Source: Brevinematales bacterium
GTDB lineage: Bacteria > Spirochaetota > Brevinematia > Brevinematales > GWF1-51-8
Assembly: GCA_020059465.1 (NCBI GenBank)
Contig: JAGVBZ010000017.1
Location: 1-55,369 of the forward strand
DNA: 55,369 bases
Direction of reading: 5' to 3'
Part shown: positions 44,632 to 51,986 of the stretch, in pieces
Layout of the letters: every line of letters starts with the position of its first letter
Numbering within the stretch: the first letter of the stretch is position 1
The notes under the pieces: generated by a model
What the model saw: only the letters and a program-made list of their open reading frames with translations
Database searches by the model: none
Told to the model about the DNA's origin: nothing
Made by a program: the position numbers and the translations under genes

Positions 44632-46321
44632 ATATTTCTCCTATCCGGCGTATTAAATCCGTTTCGCTCAAAACCTCTTTGTCTTTTCCTGCGCGAAGTT
44701 TCAGTTCGAATTTCCCCTCCGCCGCAAACGTCTTACCGACCGTTATACGGATCGGAATACCGATCAGGTCGGCGTCGTTGAATTTCACCCCGGCGCGTTC
44801 GTCACGGTCATCCATCAATACTTCGTAGTTCTGCTTCAGGGCAGCATAAAGTTTCCGCGACGCTTCCATTAAAGTTTCGTCGGAAACATTTACGGGAATA
44901 ATCGAGATATGAAACGGCGCGATGCTCATCGGCCAAATTATGCCGTTCTCGTCGTGCGACTGTTCGATAACACTCGCTATCGTGCGCCCGACCCCGATCC
45001 CGTAACACCCCATGATGGGTTTCTTTTCCTTTCCGTCCTTGTCGAGAAACACGACATTCATAGAATCGGTATACTTATACCCCAGTTTGAATATGTGCCC
45101 GACTTCGATACCGTGGTAGGCGTTGAGGGGCTTCCTGCATTCAGGGCAGAGGTCTCCCTCGCGGATTGACTGAATATCCGCTGCCTTCTCCCACTCGAAG
45201 TCGCGCCCGGGATTGACGTTTACAAGGTGAAGGTCTTTCCTGTTCGCGCCAGTGATCGCATTTACCATCGGCGGAACCGAAATATCCGCAATAATTCGGA
45301 TTTTCTTTATCCCGACCGGCCCTGCGAATCCCACCGGGGCACCGGTTATCTCATAGACTTTATCCTCCGATGCGAGTTCAAGCTCGATTGCGCCGGCGGC
45401 GTTCTTCAGTTTCACCTCGTTCACATCCATATCGCCACGTATCAGCGCGACAATCGGCGCGCCGTCCGCTATATAAATCAGGGTCTTGATAAACTTCTGA
45501 GGCGTGGTCTTGAAAAACGCTGTCAATTCATCGATAGTCCGTACAGACGGTGTCGAGGTCTCCGACAATACTTCGGGGGTTTCCTTCGATTCGGGGTATT
45601 CCCTGTACGCCGCCGCACGTTCGGTATTTGCGACATACCCGCATGAATTGCATTTGACGATCATTTCCTCGCCGACCTGCGAAGGAACCATGAACTCCTC
45701 GGAACCTGACCCTCCCATCGAGCCTGAATCAGCGAGCACCGGATCGACGCTCAACCCGCAGCGCCGGAAGATGTTCCGGTACGCGGTACGCATCGCCTGA
45801 TAGTTCGCCTCAAGCCCTGCCTCGTCGGCATCGAACGAATAAGCGTCCTTCATGATAAATTCTCGGCACCGCATGATGCCGTAACGTGGACGAATCTCGT
45901 CGCGGAACTTTGTATTGATCTGGTAAAGATTGAGGGGAAGGTCCCGGTAGGAATGAACGTTCTCGCGCACTATGTTGGTAAACGCTTCTTCATGTGTCGG
46001 CCCGAGAACCATTTCGTTATCGTGACGGTCTTTGAATCGGAGCATCTCCTTTCCCATTTTATCGAAGCGCCCGGATTCTTTCCAAAGGTCGGCGGGGGTG
46101 ACAAACGGCGGCAATAATTCCTGCGCGCCCGCGTTATTCATCTCCTCGCGGATAATCCGGGTAACCTTTAACAGAGAACGGAAGCCTAACGGCAGAAAAG
46201 TATAGAGACCGGCGGCGCTTTTCCGCACCAACCCGGCCCGCAGCATTAATTTATGGGAATCGATTTCCGCGTCTTTCGGTTCTTCACGCAGCGTGGGTAT
46301 CAGCATCTTCGAATAGAGCAT
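44597..46321 (-). CDS. proS: Prolyl-tRNA synthetase, bacterial type
   Basis: The 574-residue class II synthetase charges tRNA-Pro. GLYTFLPLGFRSLLKV, FRDEIRPRYGIMRCREFIMKDAYSF (motif 2 region) and GCYGIGVGRTIAS (motif 3) are visible. The insert between motifs 2 and 3, about residues 230-390, is the editing domain of bacterial ProS that removes Ala. A CPECRKP stretch follows the insert. GGAGG precedes the ATG. The gene diverges from tRNA-Pro(CGG), about 135 bases away, its own substrate. Confidence 0.97.
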   Translation of the reverse strand: MLYSKMLIPTLREEPKDAEIDSHKLMLRAGLVRKSAAGLYTFLPLGFRSLLKVTRIIREEMNNAGAQELLPPFVTPADLWKESGRFDKMGKEMLRFKDRHDNEMVLGPTHEEAFTNIVRENVHSYRDLPLNLYQINTKFRDEIRPRYGIMRCREFIMKDAYSFDADEAGLEANYQAMRTAYRNIFRRCGLSVDPVLADSGSMGGSGSEEFMVPSQVGEEMIVKCNSCGYVANTERAAAYREYPESKETPEVLSETSTPSVRTIDELTAFFKTTPQKFIKTLIYIADGAPIVALIRGDMDVNEVKLKNAAGAIELELASEDKVYEITGAPVGFAGPVGIKKIRIIADISVPPMVNAITGANRKDLHLVNVNPGRDFEWEKAADIQSIREGDLCPECRKPLNAYHGIEVGHIFKLGYKYTDSMNVVFLDKDGKEKKPIMGCYGIGVGRTIASVIEQSHDENGIIWPMSIAPFHISIIPVNVSDETLMEASRKLYAALKQNYEVLMDDRDERAGVKFNDADLIGIPIRITVGKTFAAEGKFELKLRAGKDKEVLSETDLIRRIGEIYAEETAKYSGN

Positions 46322-46410
46322 AATTCCTCCGGTAAAAAATAATACTCTTATTATACATCACATCAGCCCATAAAGGAAGTTTTCGGTTATTCCGCCGATA
46401 TATTGGAAAA

Positions 46411-46439
46411 TTGATATTTTTTATAAAACCTCCTATAAT
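46411..46439 (+). promoter_or_regulatory. Promoter of tRNA-Pro
   Basis: TTGATA (46411-46416), a 17-base spacer and a perfect TATAAT (46434-46439) lie 16 bases before the tRNA. Transcription would start near 46446. Confidence 0.8.
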
Positions 46440-46455
46440 AATGCTCATAAAATCT

Positions 46456-46529
46456 CGGGTTGTAGCGCAGTTCGGTAGCGCGCTTGGTTCGGGACCAAGA
46501 GGTCGAGAGTTCAAATCTCTCCAGCCCGA
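46456..46529 (+). tRNA. tRNA-Pro (anticodon CGG)
   Basis: A 74-base cloverleaf: acceptor stem 46456-46462 with 46522-46528 (one G-U pair), D arm with GCGC/GCGC, anticodon arm CTTGG-TTCGGGA-CCAAG giving anticodon CGG, and T arm GAGAG-TTCAAAT-CTCTC. Discriminator base is A; the CCA end is not encoded. It is a single-gene transcript with its own promoter and terminator. Confidence 0.96.
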
Positions 46530-46534
46530 ATATC

Positions 46535-46565
46535 GGGGTTAGCCTTTCAGGCTAACCCCTTTTTT
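46535..46565 (+). terminator. Rho-independent terminator of tRNA-Pro
   Basis: A perfect 10-bp stem (46535-46544 with 46550-46559) with a 5-base loop is followed by six T. It starts six bases after the tRNA. Confidence 0.93.
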
Positions 46566-46606
46566 CTTATGTACAATAAAATATTAATAAATTTCTTATT
46601 GCCTTG

Positions 46607-46634
46607 TTGACATATTTTCAGATTGTGTTATATT
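46607..46634 (+). promoter_or_regulatory. Strong predicted promoter of S24 regulator gene
   Basis: A perfect TTGACA (46607-46612), 16-base spacer and TATATT (46629-46634) are seen. The leader to the start codon is about 78 bases and very AT-rich, with room for operators, though none is clearly palindromic. Confidence 0.75.
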
Positions 46635-46718
46635 ATTACTGAACAATAAAGTTGATAATTTTTCTATGATTATCTATCGTTATACATGTTATATAATAAT
46701 ATATCGGCGGGTGTTATT

Positions 46719-47360
46719 ATGATTGCACAAAGATTTCGTCAGATACGAAAATATCTGTCCTTGAACCAGGATACTTTTGGACATAAGCTCGGTTTATCGC
46801 AAGACTCAATCAGCGCGATCGAGACCGGAAAAAACCGTCCGACTATTCCAGTGATGCAGATTATGAACAAAGAATGGAACGTCAATCTCGAGTGGCTGAT
46901 GCTGGGAAAGGGCGCTCCGTTTCATCATCATCCCGTACCTCTCAACGAAGAATCCATCCTGATGATACCTCTTATTTCCAACGAGACTCCTCTGACCCAG
47001 GAGGGTGAATCCCAAAATCCCGATATCCATGATTATTTCCCAATTTCATCATCTTTGGTAAAGGATGTGGATAAGGAAAAACTTTTCGTAATCCGGGAGA
47101 CCAGCGATTCGATGGAACCCACTGTTTTCCGCGGGGATTTTCTTTTCTTTCAATCCAATCCCGAGATGATGTCGGACGGGATTTATATCCTGAACCGGAG
47201 CGGATACCTTTTTTCACGGCGTATCTACTTCCGCCTCGACGGGAAAATACTGATCAATCCCGATAATACCCGTTATCCGTCGGAAGAGATCCCGGCGGCG
47301 GATATCAACAAGCTGAACATCTTCGGTAAGGTTATTTTGCGCATCCAGCAAATCACATAA
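46719..47360 (+). CDS. Xre-type HTH regulator with S24 (LexA/CI-like) domain
   Basis: I start it at the ATG at 46719 after GGCGGGTG; the frame is open to 46686. The 213-residue protein has an Xre helix-turn-helix (about 3-62, SLNQDTFGHKLGLSQDSISAIETGKNRP broken over two helices) and a C-terminal S24 peptidase-like domain. The nucleophile Ser is in ETSDSMEPT. Where active members carry the catalytic Lys (VKRL), this one has SRRIYF, so the Lys seems to be Arg and self-cleavage is doubtful. It may regulate the ParA gene that follows after 75 bases, itself, or unknown targets. Confidence 0.85.
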   Translation: MIAQRFRQIRKYLSLNQDTFGHKLGLSQDSISAIETGKNRPTIPVMQIMNKEWNVNLEWLMLGKGAPFHHHPVPLNEESILMIPLISNETPLTQEGESQNPDIHDYFPISSSLVKDVDKEKLFVIRETSDSMEPTVFRGDFLFFQSNPEMMSDGIYILNRSGYLFSRRIYFRLDGKILINPDNTRYPSEEIPAADINKLNIFGKVILRIQQIT

Positions 47361-47435
47361 ACTTATCCTATTTTTGATATTATTTCATTTTCTATTCATA
47401 ATAATACGTATCAAGAACGTGAAAAAAGGAACGTC

Positions 47436-48230
47436 ATGAATACGCAAGTTTTATTCAACACGAGTAAACGTGTCATCGGGTTTGTCAACCAGAAAGGCGG
47501 GGTCGGCAAAACCGCATCGACCCTCAGTATCGGCACCGGTCTTGCGCTCGCCGGGCAGAAGGTGCTGATTATCGACGGCGATCCTCAGGGTAATCTTACC
47601 ATGTTCTTTACCGCCGATAAAGCGCCGGGGTTTTACGACTTCCTGCGCGACCTGAACGATGGGACTTTTTCCGATACGGGAAAATATATCCTGCGCGATG
47701 TCCGCGAACGTCTCGACATCATACCCAACCAGCAGAGGGAGCTTCGTACCCTGCTCCACGATTCGCAGATCGCCGAGATCGCGCCGCGTTTTATCGAACT
47801 CCTGCGCGAGCTGAAAACATCGTACGACTGGGTACTTATCGACTGTTCTCCGTCCAACGGCGCTCTCGAGAGGACGCTTGTCTCCGCGTGCGATACCGTG
47901 ATAGTCCCGCTCGAATTCCAGGTATTCTCCATTTCAGGACTGAGCGGATTGCTGGATGAAATAAAAGTATGGGGCGGCGAGACCGGAAGGGATATTTCCG
48001 TCGAGGCGCTGATATTCACCAAGACCGAGAAGCGTATTAACCGGATGAACGAATACCGCGAGATATTCAGCAATTTCCGTATCCCGATCTTCGAGGTATG
48101 CAAGTCGGAATCGCTTCCGAAGTCGATTGAAACAGGACGCACGATTTGGGAATCCGCGCCAACCGGCTTCGCGGCCGCGGATTATTATGATATTATCACA
48201 CACGTATTTTTGGGGACTGACGATGAGTGA
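47436..48230 (+). CDS. ParA/MinD-family ATPase
   Basis: The 264-residue protein has the deviant Walker A FVNQKGGVGKTAST near residue 16, LIIDGDPQGNLT (A' motif) and WVLIDCSPSNGALER (Walker B), typical of ParA ATPases of Soj type. It binds DNA or another surface as an ATP dimer and positions cargo. AAGGA precedes the ATG. The next gene starts inside its last codons (eight-base overlap), but that gene is not a ParB: no helix-turn-helix or CTPase motif is seen. Alternative roles are positioning of a protein complex or cell-pole factor. Confidence 0.92.
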   Translation: MNTQVLFNTSKRVIGFVNQKGGVGKTASTLSIGTGLALAGQKVLIIDGDPQGNLTMFFTADKAPGFYDFLRDLNDGTFSDTGKYILRDVRERLDIIPNQQRELRTLLHDSQIAEIAPRFIELLRELKTSYDWVLIDCSPSNGALERTLVSACDTVIVPLEFQVFSISGLSGLLDEIKVWGGETGRDISVEALIFTKTEKRINRMNEYREIFSNFRIPIFEVCKSESLPKSIETGRTIWESAPTGFAAADYYDIITHVFLGTDDE

Positions 48231-49098
48231 AAAAAGAAAACGCATCAATACCGCAAATCTACTCCGGGAGAAACAGCGCCTGATTGAAGGCATCAAATCC
48301 AAGCTGAACGAGGAGACCCCGTCAGCCCCCGTACCTGTACGGTCGGACGATGAAACCGAACTGACGCTCCAGCCTGATTTTTCGGAAGTAGTCCTGGACG
48401 ATTCGCCGGTTGTCATCATCACCCCAGAGGGGAACGACGACCCTGTTATTGTGACTCAAACCCCAGACGCAGAGGAACCGGCATCTTCCGAAAAAGAACC
48501 CGATCCGAAGGAGGAAACACCCGCTGCGCCTGCCGCTCCCGCCGCACCTAAAGCGGAGGAAAAGCCTCCCCTGATCCGTATCCCGCCTCCCGAAAAGGAG
48601 AGGCACTCTCCTACCCCGCCTGTTTCCGCAAAGGATGAAACCGCACCCGCGGAACAGACCGGCGACCCTATGAAGAGATTGATCGGAAAATGGACCGTGA
48701 TATCCCATACGACGAGCGGCGACGACTTCCGCATGTATTTCGAAATGTCGCATCTAAACGGAGGCCGCTTCAAAACAGTAACCATCTCGGAAACTTTTAG
48801 TTTCCGCGACCATACCTGTATCAAAGAGACTGATATCGAGGGCGTTCTCGACGACGGCCAACAGTACCATTACCGACTCAATCTCAACACCAGCTTTAAA
48901 GTACCCCGTGACGGCGTACTCGAAATCACCGTCGATATCGGATCACTTCGGATCGATAAGGGCAACGAACCCCCGTCGGTGAAAGAATACATCGGAGACG
49001 GCAAGTCCGACGAGACGGGATTCCGTTTCGAGGGCGCTAAGCTGATACTCGAGGATGTGTACCGCGACGATAAGAAAGTCCTGGTCAAGTTAGGATAA
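48223..49098 (+). CDS. Unrecognised ParA-coupled protein with Pro/Ala linker and beta domain
   Basis: The ATG at 48223, within the end of the ParA gene, gives 291 residues. Residues 1-30 are strongly basic and helical (SEKRKRINTANLLREKQRLI), a plausible ParA-contacting or DNA-binding tail. Residues 30-145 are acidic and Pro/Ala-rich low complexity. Residues about 147-291 form a folded domain that looks beta-rich (LIGKWTVISHTTSGDDFRMYF), perhaps lipocalin-like. No signal peptide, so cytoplasmic. ParA cargo adaptors often have such a basic N-terminus; that it is the cargo adaptor here is an inference. Confidence 0.7.
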   Translation: MSEKRKRINTANLLREKQRLIEGIKSKLNEETPSAPVPVRSDDETELTLQPDFSEVVLDDSPVVIITPEGNDDPVIVTQTPDAEEPASSEKEPDPKEETPAAPAAPAAPKAEEKPPLIRIPPPEKERHSPTPPVSAKDETAPAEQTGDPMKRLIGKWTVISHTTSGDDFRMYFEMSHLNGGRFKTVTISETFSFRDHTCIKETDIEGVLDDGQQYHYRLNLNTSFKVPRDGVLEITVDIGSLRIDKGNEPPSVKEYIGDGKSDETGFRFEGAKLILEDVYRDDKKVLVKLG

Positions 49099-49193
49099 TT
49101 GAAATTTCTGCTATTCGGAGAAGATTATTTTTTCACGATGACCGGCGGCTAATGTGATTCCATTTTTCTACTAAGCGGACACCCTGCGGATTT

Positions 49194-49274
49194 CATTCTC
49201 TGCAATGAAATTATAGTGTATCGATCTATCTTCAATGATTTGGAGTTTTTAAGGCCGATTCTCGGATCCTTAAA
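49194..49274. other. Two small hairpins between convergent genes
   Basis: One short hairpin (TTCATT/AATGAA, about 49193-49209) and one longer stem (49248-49254 with 49268-49274, extended by CCGA/TCGG inside) lie between the ParA-coupled gene and the BLUF gene. Neither has a clear T run, so terminator function is uncertain. Confidence 0.35.
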
Positions 49275-49302
49275 TAAATTCTTATCTTCACGGAAATCAG
49301 TT

Positions 49303-49767
49303 TTATCTTTTGGCGTCGTATTCGCTTAGATGCTGCCTCCATTTCCCGTCTTTGAATGCATTAAGGATTTTCCTCGCCGTCGTTTCCTCAAGCTCCCGTA
49401 GGGTTTTCCCGCTCCGGAAAAAATCACTGCATCCGTGGATACCCTCAAGCTTACATGCCGGAAGATTTGCCACAGCTACGCACCACTCCTGAAAATATTC
49501 TCTATCTACGGATTCTTCATAGATTTTCAGAATATTTGTATGTCTGTAATCCTCCCTTATCCTCTCAAAAAGCCTATCGACCTCTTGACGTTTCCCTTCT
49601 ATTAATTGTAAGAACGATCCGTCCGAATACAGCACCATTCCTGTAATGCCGCGCGATGGAATTATCTTTAACAAGGTACGAATAATATTCCTAAAATCAT
49701 CCTCAGTGACTTCAATTGTCGCTGCGCTGACATAAACTAAATGTACAATATCACTCTTATTGTCCAT
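49303..49767 (-). CDS. BLUF-domain protein lacking the flavin-binding Asn
   Basis: The 154-residue protein has a BLUF domain over residues about 8-100: LVYVSAA, GITGMVLYSDGSFLQLIEG and DYRHTNIL. BLUF domains bind FAD and sense blue light. By ungapped alignment to AppA numbering, Tyr21 and Gln63 are kept but the position of Asn45, which holds the flavin ring, is Ile (LLKIIPSRGITG). Light sensing is therefore uncertain. The C-terminal 50 residues are helical with no output domain, as in short BLUF proteins. GGAGA precedes the ATG. Confidence 0.88.
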   Translation of the reverse strand: MDNKSDIVHLVYVSAATIEVTEDDFRNIIRTLLKIIPSRGITGMVLYSDGSFLQLIEGKRQEVDRLFERIREDYRHTNILKIYEESVDREYFQEWCVAVANLPACKLEGIHGCSDFFRSGKTLRELEETTARKILNAFKDGKWRQHLSEYDAKR

Positions 49768-49969
49768 CTTTTTCTCCTATAGCTGATACCGGATATACCC
49801 GGAAATACGCCGGAGGTTACAGAACGGGTAAAACATTTTTTCAGCGACAGGTAAATAGATTTAGAATGAGGTGATGATAAGTAAAATATGACGTCCGGGA
49901 ATGGGTAATATTCCAGTATAAACCTTGCGAGAAAATTTATAGAAGTTACCCGATCGTATACGAATCCCC

Positions 49970-50992
49970 CTACTTCCCCGCGTCCACGCAGTAGACATAT
50001 CCGTCGGCGCCCCCCATAAAGAGCTTTCCGCCGGCAATCACCGGCGGCGACACAAGCGGAAGTTTGCCCTTATAGGCCCAGAGTTTCTTGCCGTTCTTCG
50101 CGTCCAGACAATATACGCCGTTCAGCGCGCCCCCGACATAGAGCTTCCCCTCCGCCGCGCAGTAGAATACGTCCTCTCCCGTTTGGTATGTCCATACCTT
50201 TTTTCCGGTTTTCCCGTCGAGGCAGTAGAGTTTGCCCGCGGAACTCCCGATCATGACATTCCCGTCGACGGATACAGGACTTGCGTACACCGGCGCGCCG
50301 GTCTCCAGCATCCATTGCTGTTTCCCGCTCTTCGCGTCGAGACAGTACAGGACTGTATCGTAGCTCCCGATGTAAACCATTCCGCCTGAGACGCACGGGC
50401 TTGACGCGATGAAACTCATAGTCTCGAACACCCACACCTTCTTCCCGGTAACGGCATCCACACAGTAAACAGAATTATCGTAGGAACCGAAATATACCTT
50501 ATTATCCGCCATAACCGGATTGGAGTATATCATCGCCGATGCCGCGAACGTCCACAAAGTCGTACCCGCCTTGGGGTCGACGCAGTAGAGATTATTATCC
50601 TTGCTTCCTATAAGAATTTTATTGTTCCATATCAGCGGCGTGGAATGCACAGAGCCCCCGATTTTCAGCGTCCATATCTTCGTCCCGGTCTTGATATCCA
50701 CCGAATAGAGATACCCATGCGGGCTGCCGAAATAGACCGCTCCCGCGTATACTGCGGGGCTGGTGGAGATGCCCGCCTCCGTCTGGAATGTCCATAGAAC
50801 CTTCCCGGCAGCCGCGTCGAGGCAGTAGAGCGCTTTGTCATCGCTCGGAATATATACCTTCCCATCGACGACAGCAGGGCTGAAACGAATCGCTCCTCCG
50901 GTCTTGGTCTTCCATATCAGTTTGCCGATGTCGGCGGCATGGGCATTAGAAATGAAAAATAACGGAATTAACAGCGATATTGATAGACGCAT
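49970..50992 (-). CDS. PQQ-like beta-propeller periplasmic protein
   Basis: The 340-residue protein has a signal peptide (about 1-19, ending AHAAD) and about eight repeats of the PQQ/quinoprotein type, each with a YCLDAKTGKKVWTF-like unit in which YCVD or YCLD, GK and W recur. It should fold as an eight-bladed propeller in the periplasm. BamB-like scaffolding is possible, but no lipobox is present, and a quinoprotein dehydrogenase would need catalytic residues I do not see. GGAGGG precedes the ATG. Confidence 0.88.
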   Translation of the reverse strand: MRLSISLLIPLFFISNAHAADIGKLIWKTKTGGAIRFSPAVVDGKVYIPSDDKALYCLDAAAGKVLWTFQTEAGISTSPAVYAGAVYFGSPHGYLYSVDIKTGTKIWTLKIGGSVHSTPLIWNNKILIGSKDNNLYCVDPKAGTTLWTFAASAMIYSNPVMADNKVYFGSYDNSVYCVDAVTGKKVWVFETMSFIASSPCVSGGMVYIGSYDTVLYCLDAKSGKQQWMLETGAPVYASPVSVDGNVMIGSSAGKLYCLDGKTGKKVWTYQTGEDVFYCAAEGKLYVGGALNGVYCLDAKNGKKLWAYKGKLPLVSPPVIAGGKLFMGGADGYVYCVDAGK

Positions 50993-51079
50993 ACTTCCCT
51001 CCTGAAACTTCGTCGCTAGATAATTTATCGGTTCAAAAAGCGGATAATAAATACCAAACCGTATTCCGGGTATAAAAAA

Positions 51080-51099
51080 AGGAGGCCTTTCGGCCTCCT
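51080..51099 (-). terminator. Rho-independent terminator, first of two identical hairpins
   Basis: An 8-bp stem with TTTC loop (51080-51087 with 51092-51099) is followed on the minus strand by about seven T. It lies 19 bases past the methyltransferase stop. The same 20 bases recur at 51945-51964. Confidence 0.92.
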
Positions 51100-51118
51100 A
51101 AAAAAACAGCATTTCCTT

Positions 51119-51784
51119 TTATTTTGTAATAATGGCTGAAACAAAATTATCGGAAAGCGGGACATATCCGATTTTTGTTTCTTCACAGTACTTTCTGACC
51201 GCGTCCTTGACCCCCCGCACATAATCGTGAATAAATATGTATCCTCCGGGATTCAACCTCGGATAGAAGTATTTCAATCCTTCATAGGTGGGAAGATATA
51301 AATCCACATCTAGACTTACAAAACAGAATTTATCCTCCAGACCCTTAGCGGTCTCCGGGAAAAATCCCTGTTTTACGATACAATTCTCAGGATTTTTCAT
51401 TTTCGATAGAACCAGATCGACGCTTGTTTTTGAAAAGTCGCCGAATTCGGTAGTATAATCATTCTCTTTATCGAATTCCATATCCGATTTATCGAAGCCT
51501 TTAAAAGTATCGAAAAGGTAGATTTTTCTATCGGGAAATGCGATGTTTAGATATTTTGCAAAATCGCCTTTATGTACCCCGATTTCAGCAATATTCCCCG
51601 TTACCTTCCGGTCGTATATCTCATACGCGGCAAGTTCCAAAGTGGAGATACGCACATAATCCGAATAATCATGAATATCCAGCTTTCTCTCACGTCCGAG
51701 GCCGATCATATCGTCTATAATCAGCTTCTTCTGATTTTTTACCATCTTCCTCATGATACCCAGAATTGCTTTTTTAACACCCAT
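51119..51784 (-). CDS. TylF/MycF-like SAM-dependent O-methyltransferase
   Basis: The 221-residue protein matches the TylF family of macrocin/sugar O-methyltransferases. Visible are the SAM-binding IAEIGVHKGDFAKYLN, LFDTFKGFDKSD, and the metal-binding LDVDLYLPTYEGLKYFYPRL followed by GGYIFIHDY. The substrate is probably a sugar hydroxyl on a polysaccharide or a small molecule. It is a single gene with its own terminator. AAAGGAG precedes the ATG. Confidence 0.9.
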   Translation of the reverse strand: MGVKKAILGIMRKMVKNQKKLIIDDMIGLGRERKLDIHDYSDYVRISTLELAAYEIYDRKVTGNIAEIGVHKGDFAKYLNIAFPDRKIYLFDTFKGFDKSDMEFDKENDYTTEFGDFSKTSVDLVLSKMKNPENCIVKQGFFPETAKGLEDKFCFVSLDVDLYLPTYEGLKYFYPRLNPGGYIFIHDYVRGVKDAVRKYCEETKIGYVPLSDNFVSAIITK

Positions 51785-51944
51785 TTTTACTCCTTTAATC
51801 GTTCTATAACCGAAAAGTATTTTAGCGTTCCCCGCGAGAAAAACCGTAAAATTCGTTTCTTGCGACGATTCATTTTTACAGACAGTAAAATAGATTATTT
51901 TTATTTATTTGTCAAATAATAAATTACATTTCATGAAATAAAAA

Positions 51945-51964
51945 AGGAGGCCTTTCGGCCTCCT
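51945..51964 (-). terminator. Rho-independent terminator after amylase, second identical hairpin
   Basis: The same 8-bp stem and TTTC loop as at 51080-51099 (51945-51952 with 51957-51964), followed on the minus strand by T-rich sequence. It lies 22 bases past the amylase stop. Confidence 0.92.
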
Positions 51965-51986
51965 TACTATGAAAAATATCCGGAAG

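Noticed and set aside
46322-46400. T-box or other riboswitch in the proS leader
   Set aside because: The leader is under about 60 bases with no T-box sequence and no terminator hairpin; only a TATAAT-type -10 box is seen.
46456-49098. Integrated element using tRNA-Pro as attachment site
   Set aside because: A phage-like regulator follows the tRNA, but I found no integrase and no second copy of the tRNA 3' end downstream in the window. A complete terminator directly after the tRNA also looks native.
50000-50950. Repeated units that might be a CRISPR or satellite
   Set aside because: They are in-frame repeats of the PQQ propeller protein, not evenly spaced identical repeats. No CRISPR array is seen anywhere in the window.
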